This document shows positions 1 to 13,854 of a DNA stretch of 64,000 nucleotides, piece after piece (within the stretch, counting starts at the first letter, position 1; every line of letters begins with the position of its first letter). The position numbers and the translations under genes are program-made. The notes below the pieces were generated by a model. The model did no database searches. It saw nothing but the letters and a program-made list of their open reading frames with translations, and was not told the DNA's origin. Source of the stretch: Panagrolaimus kolymaensis (lineage: Eukaryota > Nematoda > Chromadorea > Rhabditida > Panagrolaimidae); NCBI GenBank assembly GCA_028622995.1, contig JAJQJQ010000013.1:434001-498000 (forward strand), in the 5' to 3' direction.

Positions 1-2
1 TT

Positions 3-3000
3 ACTCTTATGGCAGATGATTATAATCAATATGCAGAAGATGTCGCTAAACTCATCGTAAATCATATAAGAGAGGTAAAGCATTTCCTTTAATTTGTTTC
101 ATAGTTTTAACAAAGTCGTTTTTTTAGCTACCAAATGAATTGAAGCTGATCGGTATCTATGTTATGGATTCAATTATCAAATTTCAAGGTGATATGCTCG
201 AAAAATATCGTCGTCTCTTTGGTAATGAAATCGTCAAACTCTTTGTGGATACATTTGAAAAGGTACATGGTTGGAACCATTTCAAAGCCTTCAAAGTTTC
301 TTTGGTTATATTGATAGCATCCTCCTCTGATGCCTTTTGATTAGATCACTGAACTCACAAAAAGGCTAATAAAAAGGAGCTTTTCACTGTGTTTTCACTC
401 TTTTCATTTGGTTTGAAAGAGCTGCAGTGGTGCTATCAAACTTTTCAGATTTCGTGATGATCAACAAAAACGTGGCATACATTTTTCATTATGTTTTATA
501 AGAAAAAAATAAAAAATAACCATTTTTATAATGTTAAGGTTCTTTTTTCTCATTCTCTTGAAACAAGTTCGTTGTTTTTTCGCAAGAGAAAGATTACAAG
601 ATAGAAAATATGATGAATATGGGAATTCATAATACGAGTTTCTTCCGCGCCTTACTTTTTTTTATACAATAAACTTAATCATATTTTACCCACCACTTTT
701 TCCTTATATTTTTTATATGTCTTATCCTTGAAGTCTTTTCTCTTAAATATGGGGAGTGGGATTTTAATTGGTTTGATTGATACTTTGATGATTGACTTTT
801 TTTTGTGAGAAGAAAGATTTTCTGGACATTCGAAATGTCACACGGTACAAAAGTTTTTAACACTTTTGATTGATATACTACCGTTTGCAGTTTCATTTGG
901 ACCGTATAAAAAAATGTTGTTTACGTTGAACAAAAAAAATTTATCGAAAACAGATGAAATAATTCAACTTTTTTCATGGTTGAATAAGAAAATGACGTCA
1001 TTGGCCTTTTTTGGTTAATGGTGATGACTTTTTAATTGGAACTTTTTTTGTTGATTGATTTAAGCTTCATGGAAATCTTAGACAAGCATCGAATCTTCAT
1101 GGAGTTTCTTTGTTTGTTGCAGAAGATTTTGAAGTACATTTTTTGCTTTTTGGGCTTTTCTCCTTGGAATGGGTTTCACTTCACTACCATAGCGTGTTAA
1201 TCGTGAACTTTGAAATTATAGCGCAAACTTTGCATTCATTAAAAAATTGCATAGGTTCAGCATTTTTATCATTCATACACGGACTTACATGCGCATATTT
1301 TTGGAATAGCGAGAGATAATAACTTAATCAAGAGTAGCTACTTTTAATCGATAATCAGGGCGCCAAAATTTGGTACAAGTTGCTTTTTTCCTTCACCAAA
1401 ACCATCATTTATAAACGAAAAAGTTTATTGTTTTTCGACCGAAAAAAGTCATAAGACTGTTGCATCCTTTTTTAATGCTTTGTAATTATTTAAATATTTG
1501 GTAATTGAAACTACAGCCATCAGAATCATCAGCGAAAAAAATTGAATTGATTATTTTTAAGCGCCTTTTTTGTTTCCACGATGCAATAAAAAATAAGAAC
1601 AACAACCTGATTGGTGTTTGATAGTTTTGGGAGAGAAAAAAATAGATAAAAATCCATCACTAATGCTGACTAACTATTTACTTGCTTTATGCATAATTAG
1701 TAATTTTGAGATAAAACTGACTCATTTATAGCATTAATGAATGAATGCTTTTTAGAAAAAATGGAAAAGGTTGTAAACTTTATAGTCCATATTATGATGT
1801 TAGTAGTTTAGTCTTTCTTTTTTGTTGCTAGGTTGTTTTTTTAAATATTTGCGAGTGTATGTAAAGATAAGTAAGTCTCTGGTATGATTGAAATGCTGAA
1901 TGTAAAAAAGGTTTAATAATAATTTGAAATCAATCTATTTCTTAAAGGGATAATAATTGCAACCGCAATAAAGATACGGTTTATCAAAGCTCATCGAAAA
2001 AAACTTGAAATTTTTTTGCTTCGTCTTTGTTTCAAAGTTTTAAAACTTTTCTCCATTTTCATGCTTGTTTTCCTCGTAAAAATATTCATCCTTCCTTTTT
2101 TTCTCCATAGTTTCATAGATAGCTTTTATCTTTCCCCTTTAGTTTTCCTCGTGAAATGAAATGTATGCCACGTTTCTTTGATCATCTTCAATTTCTTAAA
2201 AACGTTGATTGAAACATTTGAAGGCTTTGAATCACCATTGTTTTTATAAACTTCATTTTTATAATTCTTTTCATTTTTCAGGCACCTATTGCTCATCGTC
2301 AAAATCTCTTCAAAGTTCGTTCAACGTGGCATGGAATCTTTCTCAAAAGCAAATTGTTCGAAATAGATAATGAAATTCAAAAAATTGATCGTTCATGGCC
2401 TGTCTTCAAAGGAATTCCAGCTGCACCAAAACCACAAGCTGCAACAGCACCGGTTACTCCAACACAACCTGCTCCAGCATCAATTTCATCACCAGCTTTA
2501 GTTTCTGCTGAACCTTCTGCCGTTATTGCTCCATTCAATCCAGCAATACCTCCTCCATCAACATCAACAGAAGCTAGTACTTCGGTGGCGCCTGTGAAAA
2601 ATCTTCAACCTCGTCAACAAGTTTCTCGTCAAACGCCAACTCCAGTGAAGAAATTTCCTGTTATCGCTTCTCCTGCAAAAGTTTCAACGGTGAATTCAAC
2701 AATTACGAAAGCTTCAACAACAACAAAAGTTATTGCTGCTAAAGTATCGCCATCCGATACTGTTATTTCAAGCTCATCCACAACTAAACAAGTAAGTTTT
2801 AGCTTTGTTTATTTCTGATTATAATATTGTTTATTTTTTAGGTAACGAAGGCATCACCTAATACAACAACTTCATCAACATCAACAACGTCTTCATCCAA
2901 AGCAAGATTGCGTGATCCTCGTCTTTTAAGAAGGCAACAAGCTGCTGAAGAAGAACAAGAAAAGAAATCAAATGTGGCTCCAAGGAAATCTCCAACTATA

Positions 3001-4884
3001 ATTCCTGTTGATCCTAAACCAACTGAAGTCAAAACAAAGGCAGCACCGGTGATGCCAAAAGCAATCAAAAAAGAAGCTATCGAAGATGAACCCATGGATA
3101 TTTCAACAGCAGTGGGTAAAGATGAAACCAGAAAGAATGGAAAAATGTTAGTTTTATTTGTTACCTTTTATTGCATTTATTCACTTGTTTTGATTTTTAG
3201 GATTCACAAAAAAGATCGCAAACATGGTCTGAATGATCCACGTCAGCATGGTAAATATCCACAAGTTCAAGAAAAGAAGCGACGTAGAGAAGAATCATTA
3301 CAGATTCAACCAACTGTTGCTTTGGGTGCTCATGCTTTTCTTCCTCCATCTTCATCTTCAATTCCAATGCCACCTAAACCATCTGTTTCTCCACTGAGTG
3401 CAATGCTTCCTCCTCAACAAATCAAAGCTGAAGTCGATGATTCATGGAGAAATATGAAACCATCAATGCCTCTTTTCAATCAACCTCCTCCAGCAATAAT
3501 CAATTCAGGTCCACCACCGATGGCTTCCATGGCGCCTTCACCAGCTATAATTACAAATGAAACACCAAAAATTGGTTCATGCTCAAACAATCGAATTTTT
3601 GTGGATGGAAGAGCTTACGAAGTAAGTTAGATTACTTATCTTTTTTTTTGCAGTTTTTACTAACTTATTTTATCTTTTCCTTTTCAGGTTATTTATATCA
3701 ATAATGAAGCTGTAATTGAACGAAATGGTCTTCCTCATCGCATCTTTTTCTCTGGTCCACCTCGTGATATTCTCATTGATGGTCAACCATATCGTCTTGC
3801 ATTTGATGAAATACGAATGATCAATATTGATGGTGTTCCACATCCAATTCGTTTTGGTGCTCCTTCTCGTGAACTTTATGTTGGTGATCATCCATTCCGT
3901 GGTGCTTTCAATGGTCCACCTATGATTGCAAATATCAATGGAAGAAGACACGAATTTCGTCTATGTGGTTCACCACCTGAAGTTCGAATTGATCCTGATC
4001 CATGTTATGAACTTTCAAGACATATGAATGCTGTTCGTGGTCCACAAGCTGTCAAACCAAAAGCTGAAGGTACGTTTTTATATGAACATTCTTTTTCTAA
4101 AGTTTCTTTCTTTTCAGAAAAACTTGGAACTCAAGATGTCTTTGCTTTGCTGAAGAAGATCAAACAACATGGAATACTCAATAAGGCGTCACTTTCAATT
4201 TCAAAGGATGAATCAAAATCAAAAAATGCTCAAAAACCTTCGCCTCCAGCAGCAAGAATGGATGTGGTTGGAACTGCAAGAGAAGTAGCAGCTCCACCTT
4301 CTCTCAAAGATTTTCATATTGGTTCTTTAATGGTTCGATATTCAGAAGTCGTGGAAGCTCTTCATCGTCCTCGTGCTGCTTGTACTCATTGTGGTATTGG
4401 TTTTACTGATACAAGTTCAAATGCTTATCGACGACACTTGGATATGCATGTTCAAGATCTTTTGAGAACAAAGGATACTGGAAAATCTCGCCCAAGACCA
4501 TGGTTTATGTCGAAAGATGTAAGTTTCTTATCTTTTCTTTTTGTTGCTTTTAATAAACTCCTTCTTTTTTAGCAATGGATGAACTTTGATGAACTTGCTG
4601 ATGTTCAAAGAGAACCAAGTAGCAGTAATCAAAAAACAACAATGGAAGAAGGTCAATCCTCATCGCCATCTGATGCAATTGCAACGAATTCTCTCAACAA
4701 AACTTGTCCTGTATGCTTTGAAAAGTTCAACGAATATTATGATGATGATGAAGAAGAATGGAAGTATCAAAACTGTGTGGTCAAAAGAAATATCGCTTAT
4801 CATGGACATTGTATGGAACAAATGGATACGTCTATGGATGAAGTGAAACATGAGCCTCTTTTAAAGGCTGTTAACCCTGTGTAA
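3..4884 (+). CDS. pcf-11: Pcf11-like pre-mRNA cleavage complex II protein (5' partial)
   Basis: Pcf11 binds the RNA polymerase II C-terminal domain and bridges it to the nuclear 3'-end cleavage machinery. The gene enters from the left edge, so its start is missing. Exons: 3-74, 128-262, 2282-2791, 2842-3146, 3201-3621, 3688-4069, 4118-4518, 4573-4884; all junctions keep frame and give about 845 residues. The first three exons encode the end of a CID domain (YVMDSIIKF, LFKVRSTWHGIF). A low-complexity Pro/Ala/Ser/Thr stretch follows, then a conserved block at 3688-4069. The C-terminus has two zinc modules: CTHCGIGF...HLDMH, then CPVCFEKF...HGHC, joined by the W-F-M-x-x-x-Q-W-M element typical of Pcf11. 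The TAA at 4882-4884 is followed by AATAAA at 4983. Identification is firm; exon edges are inferred. Confidence 0.93.
263..2281 (+). other. Long (2.0 kb) intron of pcf-11
   Basis: This intron splits the CID domain. It starts GTACAT at 263 and ends TTTTTCAG at 2281, while the other introns of the gene are 48-66 nt. No reading frame here resembles a protein. It contains AATAAA hexamers, for example near 1585 and 1967, which might support premature polyadenylation. Confidence 0.8.
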
Positions 4885-6530
4885 AACATTTATTTATTTG
4901 TTGTTTGATTTTTTTGTATTGTATCTGTGATATCCCATTTTGATTTTATTATGTATTGTGTTTTTCTTTGTTTAGTTTCAATAATAAAAGTTTGAAAATT
5001 CAATTCCTTTTTGTGTAATGACATTGCAAAAAAAGCTTAATAATGGCTTGAATATTTATTACATACAAATTGTTTGATCAGAAATTTGATTTGGGTAATT
5101 ATTTGTTGATTAAAGTAAACAGTTAATTAGTTCGTTTTCTTCTAACTTTACCATTATCGTTTATTTCTTTCTTACAGCAAATCTAAAATCAAAGTTATGT
5201 GTCATCGTTGAAGAAACCGTATTTATCCAAAGTTTGTCACTTGAAGAAAGATTTTTTATGAAGGTTGTTAATCGATGTACCTCTCTCATTTTTTTATTGT
5301 TGTTTCACTAACTTTGCTGCATTACGTTTGCTTGAAGATTTTTTATCTTTTCTTTCAACCGAAGCTAAAATTATGTAAGACTCTTCTCTTCTTCCACTTA
5401 TTGCATGGGAATGAATGAACTTTGATAAAACATTTTTCTCAAAGAATTATGGTTTCTTTTATTCTTTTGAATTCATCGTTATCTAAGATTTTTATCCAGC
5501 ATTAACCAGAGTGAATCAGTTGCCATTACCAAAGTTTTTAACCCAATGTTAGCTTTCTTGATGCATAAAGCAAATTGGTTTAAACCACCCGGCGAAGATA
5601 AGTGTGAGTTCATCAACCTCGAAATGGAGGCAGGCTAAAGCATCAAGCATTTGTTTTGATGAAGATAAATATTGGAGAATTACACTTTTTCTGTTTCATC
5701 TTTGTGACACAACGAAAAGTTTGTGCATTTATTTATTTCAAATTGATTCAAACCAATAAAGCAGTCTCATAGTCCTCCAACAAAAATCGTGAACGTAAAC
5801 TTTGGGCGTTCATTGAAATCGAAGGATAAAATAAATCTTGTAAAGCATTGCCGCTTATTTTTCAAAAAGGAAAAAGAAATGAGATCAGTTGAATGAAAGC
5901 GTGCCAAAATTTTTGCGTGAAATAAAATTCTTGTTATTGCTCGTTATTATTTTAGTTCGGCAATACTAATGTCGTTGTAGCTTTTTCTCTCTCGGGAATT
6001 CCAACTTTTATGTAATTTACTTGTTCATTACAGAATGACATGGAGAATTTGATGGACTAACTAACCCATATAGTTGTTTCATCTTTACGTCGAATGAAAA
6101 ATTAAAATTCCTGATCGAAGCATCAAAAACACATTCTTCAAACATTTATCAGCTTTTAAACGATTTTTATTATTACTTTTTTTATCTTTCCAACTATTTA
6201 CAACTAACAAACATACATACTTATCAAATATTTAGAATAAATTAATAGCCTTTAAAAAAAAGTAACAATAAAAATTGTTGGGCTATGAGATTTGTTAGAA
6301 TTGATTTTTAATGGTGGTAAAAAAAAAGAGAGGCATTTTTTGGATAACTAAAATCACTTTTTTGTAGTCATTTCCAATAATTTCACTCACTTTTCCTTTT
6401 TATAAAAACAAAAATACGTAACTCTGAGATTGAAGAATTTATTATTAATTACAAAAAAACACAAACACTTATTTATTCACAAAAGTTTTTTTTTCAAAAA
6501 AGAAAGAAATCAACAACAACAGTAAATAAT
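4885..6530. other. Intergenic region between convergent genes
   Basis: About 1.6 kb of AT-rich DNA between the 3' ends of pcf-11 and the MYST acetyltransferase gene. It contains the pcf-11 polyadenylation signal at 4983-4988. No open frame longer than 60 codons and no RNA gene was recognised. Confidence 0.6.
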
Positions 6531-8543
<2,013 letters not shown>

Positions 8544-8589
8544 TTAAAAAGCAATAATAACCTTCGTTCGTCCTCCAATAAAACAGTCA

Positions 8590-8600
8590 GCTGTGGAAAG
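8590..8600 (-). promoter_or_regulatory. Splice acceptor just upstream of the acetyltransferase ATG
   Basis: On the minus strand TTTCCACAG ends at 8591, 47 nt before the ATG, and no coding exon precedes it. It could be a spliced-leader acceptor or the end of a 5'UTR intron. It marks the mature 5' end and leaves the LTR element further upstream, in the promoter or a 5'UTR intron. Confidence 0.5.
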
Positions 8601-8683
8601 GAATATAAAAAGAATTTTGAAACAACGATGAAGAAACACGATTTTATCGCTAAATTTTAGTTGTATTCGTCGATTATTAACAC

Positions 8684-8905
8684 TGTTGTAACCTCAATCA
8701 GGTCAACAAATATTAATGTGGTCTTTATTGGAGCAACTGCTCAGCAAGGATATTACATACATAAAAACAAAGTTAGAAAACAACAATGACAAAATATGAG
8801 AATGTGTGCCAGTCAGAATTACCATTCAGCCATCCACGGCACAATTCCATACGAGACCAGAGACAGCGGCACTTTGAATACTTCTGTGTGTGCAAGGCCA
8901 CAACA
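8684..8905 (-). repeat. LTR (3' LTR in element orientation)
   Basis: 222-bp terminal repeat, identical to 9948-10169. A purine-rich tract lies directly inside it on the minus strand. Confidence 0.92.
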
Positions 8906-9947
8906 CTCTTCTTCCACCTATCTTTGAGTTGACGATCAATCTTCTTGTCTTGTTCTTAGCTTTCCATAGCTTCTTCTTTAGCATGTCCATTTGATTCTTC
9001 AATTGGAGATCATACAATACGAGCTTCATCATGCGGTTTCCATAATTCCTTATCATTACCATGACGAGCTTTCAATCCAGAAACTTCAGGTTCCATGTAG
9101 TTGAGCAGGAGAAATTCAACCAATTCCATTCGACTGTTCAGTATCACGACCATTCATTTCTTTAGCTTCTTCTTGAGCTTCTTTACCAAGTGATCGTATA
9201 CGACGCCAGAATCCATACCAATTTACCAGAGGTTCTTCCATGAGGTTTCGACTTCCATGTCTTGGGCACATGTTCCATGTCCCTTTCCCCTCCTTTCTGA
9301 AGTTTTTCGGATTCCATTCCATGCAGCATTACCATACCCATGTGTTCAAGATCAAGAGATTTACAGCTGGTTTCACCAAGCGATCACGGCCAAATCGTAG
9401 ACCGGATGATTGTTCGCTATCATCAAACGATTGTCTTTGAGCAAAAGACACAAACATCATGCTGAGTTTCCATCGATTCCATCGAGTAACACCACCAGCA
9501 AGATCATGCTTTTCTGGAGCTAAAGCGTAACTCATTTTGACTTTTCCAAGTTTGTTCCAAGCGAGCAAGTTGACCATACGAGTTGATTGACATGAAGGAG
9601 TTGGTTGATGATAGACACGAGCGAAAGTACCATACGAGCTTTGAGATGAACATATGACCATATTCGTCGGATAAGAAGTGATTCCAGTATGAAGAACTTG
9701 AAACGAGCATAACATACAACATACGAACTTTGAGATGAACATACGAGGATTTTGATACTGTCGATTTTGAGATAAAGACCATATCAATTGCTTTCCAAGT
9801 TGAGTCCAGAGCTTCTTCTATCTTTCTCCAACAGCACCAGCAGCAAGTTCTCTTCTGCAGCTTCCTTCTTCTTTTTCTTTTGAATTGAGTTGGCGAGCGG
9901 TCTTTTCGGAGGATTTGAGTTGTTTGATCACGATCTCGTCACCACTT

Positions 9948-10169
9948 TGTTGTAACCTCAATCAGGTCAACAAATATTAATGTGGTCTTTATTGGAGCAA
10001 CTGCTCAGCAAGGATATTACATACATAAAAACAAAGTTAGAAAACAACAATGACAAAATATGAGAATGTGTGCCAGTCAGAATTACCATTCAGCCATCCA
10101 CGGCACAATTCCATACGAGACCAGAGACAGCGGCACTTTGAATACTTCTGTGTGTGCAAGGCCACAACA
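9948..10169 (-). repeat. LTR (5' LTR in element orientation)
   Basis: 222-bp terminal repeat, identical to 8684-8905. The putative primer-binding site lies directly inside it on the minus strand. Confidence 0.92.
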
Positions 10170-10260
10170 AACACGTTCTGCAAATAAATGATGGAGTGCT
10201 ACTATTATTAATAAAAGAAACAAAAAAAATTGGAATAATATTAACGGGAAGTTATGTAAA

Positions 10261-10479
10261 TCAAATTAATGCAAAGGCAAGCAAAGCAACAACAAAAACA
10301 TAAAATGGAAGAAAGCAAGTGAATTTACTTGGCATCAAATCAGCCATTTGCCAAATGGTAATAGTCTTCCATGGAAATGCAGTTGCATCCGTTGCAACGA
10401 AAGACCTAAATTCCACCACCATACTTCCACCGCTTGCTTCAATAAAACAAAAGCAACAATAATAGCTTTGGGTTTTCAA
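10261..10479 (-). CDS. Unsupported short ORF with hydrophobic C-terminus
   Basis: A 72-codon frame that extends upstream to about 10535 without a clear ATG. It encodes several cysteines (SYYCCFCFIE) and ends in a hydrophobic tail (YVFVVALLAFALI) before TGA. I do not recognise it. It lies between the 3' end of the chitin-binding gene and the LTR element, and could be a terminal exon, a remnant or chance. No splice acceptor clearly feeds it. Confidence 0.2.
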   Translation of the reverse strand: MKTQSYYCCFCFIEASGGSMVVEFRSFVATDATAFPWKTITIWQMADLMPSKFTCFLPFYVFVVALLAFALI

Positions 10480-10648
10480 ATTAAGTCCGCTAATTCCATC
10501 TTCCTCATATGAATCAATGCAATCAAAAGTAAAAACACAGAGATAAATTCAAGTTATATGATTTATTATCCAAATTAAACAAAATGAAAACATTTACAAT
10601 ACAATACAATACAAAATATAAATACACAGTTAATCTTTTATCTTTATA

Positions 10649-13600
10649 TTAGTTAGAGGTATTACATGAAACTTGGTTGGGATAATCACAGACATCGATC
10701 TTTGGGTTGAAGACAGTTCCAGCAGGACATTTCATCAGTTCCATTGTATCCCATACGCATCGATAGAAGGAGCTGCAGTCAAATTTGTTTGGAATGTAAG
10801 CTCCATGCTTATGACCACCGCATCCAAACATTGATTGAGGTTGTTCTTTTGATGAATTATCAGCAAACGTTTCACATCCTGGAACATTTTGACGATAATC
10901 ACATACAGCACGACGTTCATCAAATGCAAGATCATGGGAACATGCTGGATATTCAAAGGCACGAGAATCAAAGCATTGAATTCTTCGTTGACAGGAGAGT
11001 GGATGACGATAGAGTCCATCAGTGCGGTTGGAGCATACATTTGATAAAGTTGTATCATGGTTGAAACCAATTGCTGGAGGCTTGGGTGGACGACATTCCA
11101 TCATATCAGCACGAGCAACACAGACCTTTGACATTTCAGAATAAACTTGACCATTTTGAGCGCAGTTGTGACGAACTTTGGCTCCCTGAAAAGAAGAATT
11201 GTAAACAGCCAAAAAAAAAGCAAGTAAAAAAACAAACCATGAAGCATCGATGAAATGATGAACGGCATGGACCATGCGAGAAAGTATATCCTTCTTCACG
11301 ACCTAAGCATTCGGGATCAGCGGAAATAGCATCAGGAGCTTCATTGAACATTTGACGAAGAGATGGTGGTGGAGTCGAAAGATCAGTTGTTCGAATACGA
11401 GAAGAAGTGTCGGATGAAGCAAGAGGTTTTCCAAGAAGAGGTCGATATGAATGCTAAAACACAAATAACTTCAAAAGTCTGCAAAATATAAAAAAATATC
11501 ATACTTGTTTGACAGGACATCTTTTATCGTTGACAGATCTTTTACGACGCCAGAAAAGTTCAATATCTCCATCGTTATCTAATCCACTTCCTTCTTGTGA
11601 TTCTTCGATAGACTCCACATTTCTGAAAAAAACAAGCAATAAGAGAAGAGTTTTACAAACAAAAAACATACCTTTGATATTTTGGACGATGTCTTTCAGG
11701 AAAATGAACAAAAGGATTGCTCAATGGCAAAAGTAATGGAGCACCATCGAATCGATCATGAATTGGATGGTTTTCAATTGAAGATTTGAAAGGAGAGTGA
11801 GCAGGAAGTTCGGGAGAAGAACCACGATCAAAACCGTCACGAAGCTTCAAACCACGATGTTCAGCAAAATGAGCAAAATGATTTTTCAAAGGAAGTTGAA
11901 GTGCATCACCATCGAATCGGTCACGAAGAGGAACATGTCCTTCTGCAACGTCCAATGGAAAGATAACAGGAAATGCCGGGAACGAATCACGATGAGCTTT
12001 AGGAGCGAACCCAAATTGACGACGAGAACCACCATGGGAGAATTTCCTTGATACTTCTTCTTTGGCAGGTGCAAAAACATGTGATGGCTCTACCAGTAAA
12101 TCAGGAACAACTCGATCCACTTCTCCATGAGACGAAACATCAGCAAATTTGGTTAATTCTTCCGTTTTTGCAGGTGCAAAAACATATGCAGCCTCAACCA
12201 TTTCAGCAGGAACAAATCGATCAGTTTCATGATGAGAACCAAGAGCATCCGATATCTTTGATCCTTCTTCTTTGGCAGACTCAAAAACATGGGCTGGCTC
12301 GATCTGTAAATCAGGAACCAATCGATCAACTTCTCCATGAGACGAAACATCACCAAATTTGGTTAATTCTTCCGTTTTTGCAGGTGCAAAAACATGTGCA
12401 GCCTCAACCATTTCAGCAGGAACAAATCGATCAGTTTCATGATGAGAACCAAGAGCATCCGATATCTTTGATCCTTCTTCTTTGGCAGACTCAAAAACAT
12501 GGGCTGGCTCGATCTGTAAATCAGGAACCAATCGATCAACTTCTCCATGAGACGAAACATCACCAAATTTGGTTAATTCTTCCGTTTTTGAAGGTGCAAA
12601 AACATGGGCTGCTTCAACCATTTGACCAGGAACAAATTGACCAGATTCATGATGAGAAGAAATATCAGCGACTTTGCTTGGGTTTCTTCCATCAAGTGTT
12701 GCGAAGTGACGAGAAGCTTCAAATGTTTCATCAGGAACCAATCGACCAGATTCATGATGAGAATTAAGAGCATCAGCCATCATTGGTTTTGTTCCATCAA
12801 GTGTTGCAAAAACATGCGCTGGCTCGATTAGTAAGCCTTGATTAAATCGACCCGATTCATGATGAGAAGCAAGAGTATCAGCCATCGTTGGTCTTCTTCC
12901 ATCAAGTGTTGTTGCAAAGAGATGTACAGCTTCAACCATTTCACTAGGAACAAATCGGCCAGATTCATGATGAGAAGCAAGAGCATTCGCCATCGTTGAT
13001 CCTTCTTCTTTGACATGCTCAAAAACATGTGCTGGTTCGACATGTAAATCAGGAACCAATCGATCCACTTCCCAATGAGAAGCAATATCAGCCACTTTGT
13101 TTGGGTTTCTTCCATCAAGTGTTGCAAAGATATGTGCAGCTTCAGCCATTTCAGCAGGATCAAATCGACCAGATTCATGATGAGAAGCAAGTGTATTCGC
13201 CATCGTTGGTTTTCTTTCATCAAATGTTGCAAAAAGACGAGAAGCTTCAAATATTTCATCAGGAGCCAATCGACCAGATTCATGATGAGAAGCAAGAGCG
13301 TCTGCCATCGCTGGTTTTCTTCCATCAAATATTGCAAAGAGACGAGAAGCTTCAAATGTTTCATCAGGAACCAAACGAACAGATTCTTGAGAAGCAGGTG
13401 CATCGGTCATTGTTGGTTTTCTTCCATCAAATGTTGCAAAAAGACGAGAAGCTTCAAACGTTTCATCAGGAACTAATCGGCCAGATTCATGGTGAGAGAT
13501 AGCATCGATACATTCACGTTCAGCTTCTTCTGAGATAAGATGAGAACAAAATTCTTCATGCGGCGTTTGACAAAGATACATTCTTGCGTTGAAGAGATAT

Positions 13601-13854
13601 CCATCTTGACAGCGACCAGTGGAAGCAAGACCATCTTGACATGATACGAAATTTGAAGAACACTTGAAAATTTCATAAACACCATTTTTCTTTTGTTCAC
13701 ATGGAGAAGTTGATAAGCGATCTAAAAAATAAACAAATGTTAAAATCCATCAATGAATGAAATAACAATAAAACATACCAATATCACCATCACCATTAGA
13801 AGGATAACAGGAGCCAATAAACAGCAAAAGAGCAGCAATTTTTAACATCATCAT
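10649..13854 (-). CDS. Secreted chitin-binding (CBM14/peritrophin-A) protein with tandem 35-aa repeats
   Basis: Predicted 998-residue extracellular protein. Exons (minus): 13854-13779, 13721-11672, 11622-11505, 11453-11238, 11185-10649. The start is the triple Met before a signal peptide (KIAALLLFIGSCY). Four six-cysteine CBM14 domains are visible: one directly after the signal peptide and three at the C-terminus (around PECLGREEG, NVCSNRTDG and FGCGGHKHG). Between them lie about fourteen 35-residue repeats (consensus near HHESGRLVPDETFEASRLFA) and a region with FWRRKRS, a possible furin-type site. CBM14 proteins bind chitin in eggshell, pharyngeal lining or cuticle. The nearest functional class may be the worm eggshell chitin-binding proteins, but I do not assign orthology. 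Domain call is firm; role is inferred. Confidence 0.85.
12020..13494 (-). repeat. 105-bp tandem coding repeats with a 210-bp higher-order unit
   Basis: About fourteen units of 34-36 codons lie in one exon of the chitin-binding gene. Units alternate between HHES/HHET-starting and HGEV-starting types in the 3' half. The block at 12153-12356 is repeated almost exactly 210 bp later at 12363-12566, which shows recent unequal exchange of two-unit blocks. Confidence 0.88.

Larger units (their letters stand above)
8684..10169 (-). mobile_element. Short non-autonomous LTR retrotransposon
   Basis: Two 222-bp direct repeats (8684-8905 and 9948-10169) are identical base for base as read here. They start TGTTGTAACC and end GGCCACAACA, the canonical TG...CA ends. 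The host flanks AACAC (8679-8683) and AACAC (10170-10174) are a 5-bp target duplication. On the minus strand, TGGTGACGAGATCGTGA just inside the right LTR looks like a tRNA primer-binding site, and a purine tract GGTGGAAGAAGAG abuts the other LTR, so the element reads right to left. The 1042-bp interior has only short frames, with no recognisable gag, protease, reverse transcriptase or integrase. It therefore looks like a TRIM/LARD-type element moved by proteins supplied in trans. Identical LTRs imply recent insertion. Confidence 0.92.

Noticed and set aside
5560..5640. Possible tRNA-like stem region
   Set aside because: Could not be folded by eye into a cloverleaf with conserved tRNA positions.
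12048..12767. 239-codon plus-strand frame with repeats
   Set aside because: It is the antisense shadow of the repeat region of the chitin-binding gene. The minus-strand frame has signal peptide, cysteine domains and consistent introns.
12020..13494. Regular repeats as a CRISPR array
   Set aside because: Units are 105 bp, coding, contiguous and in a eukaryotic gene, with no unique spacers.
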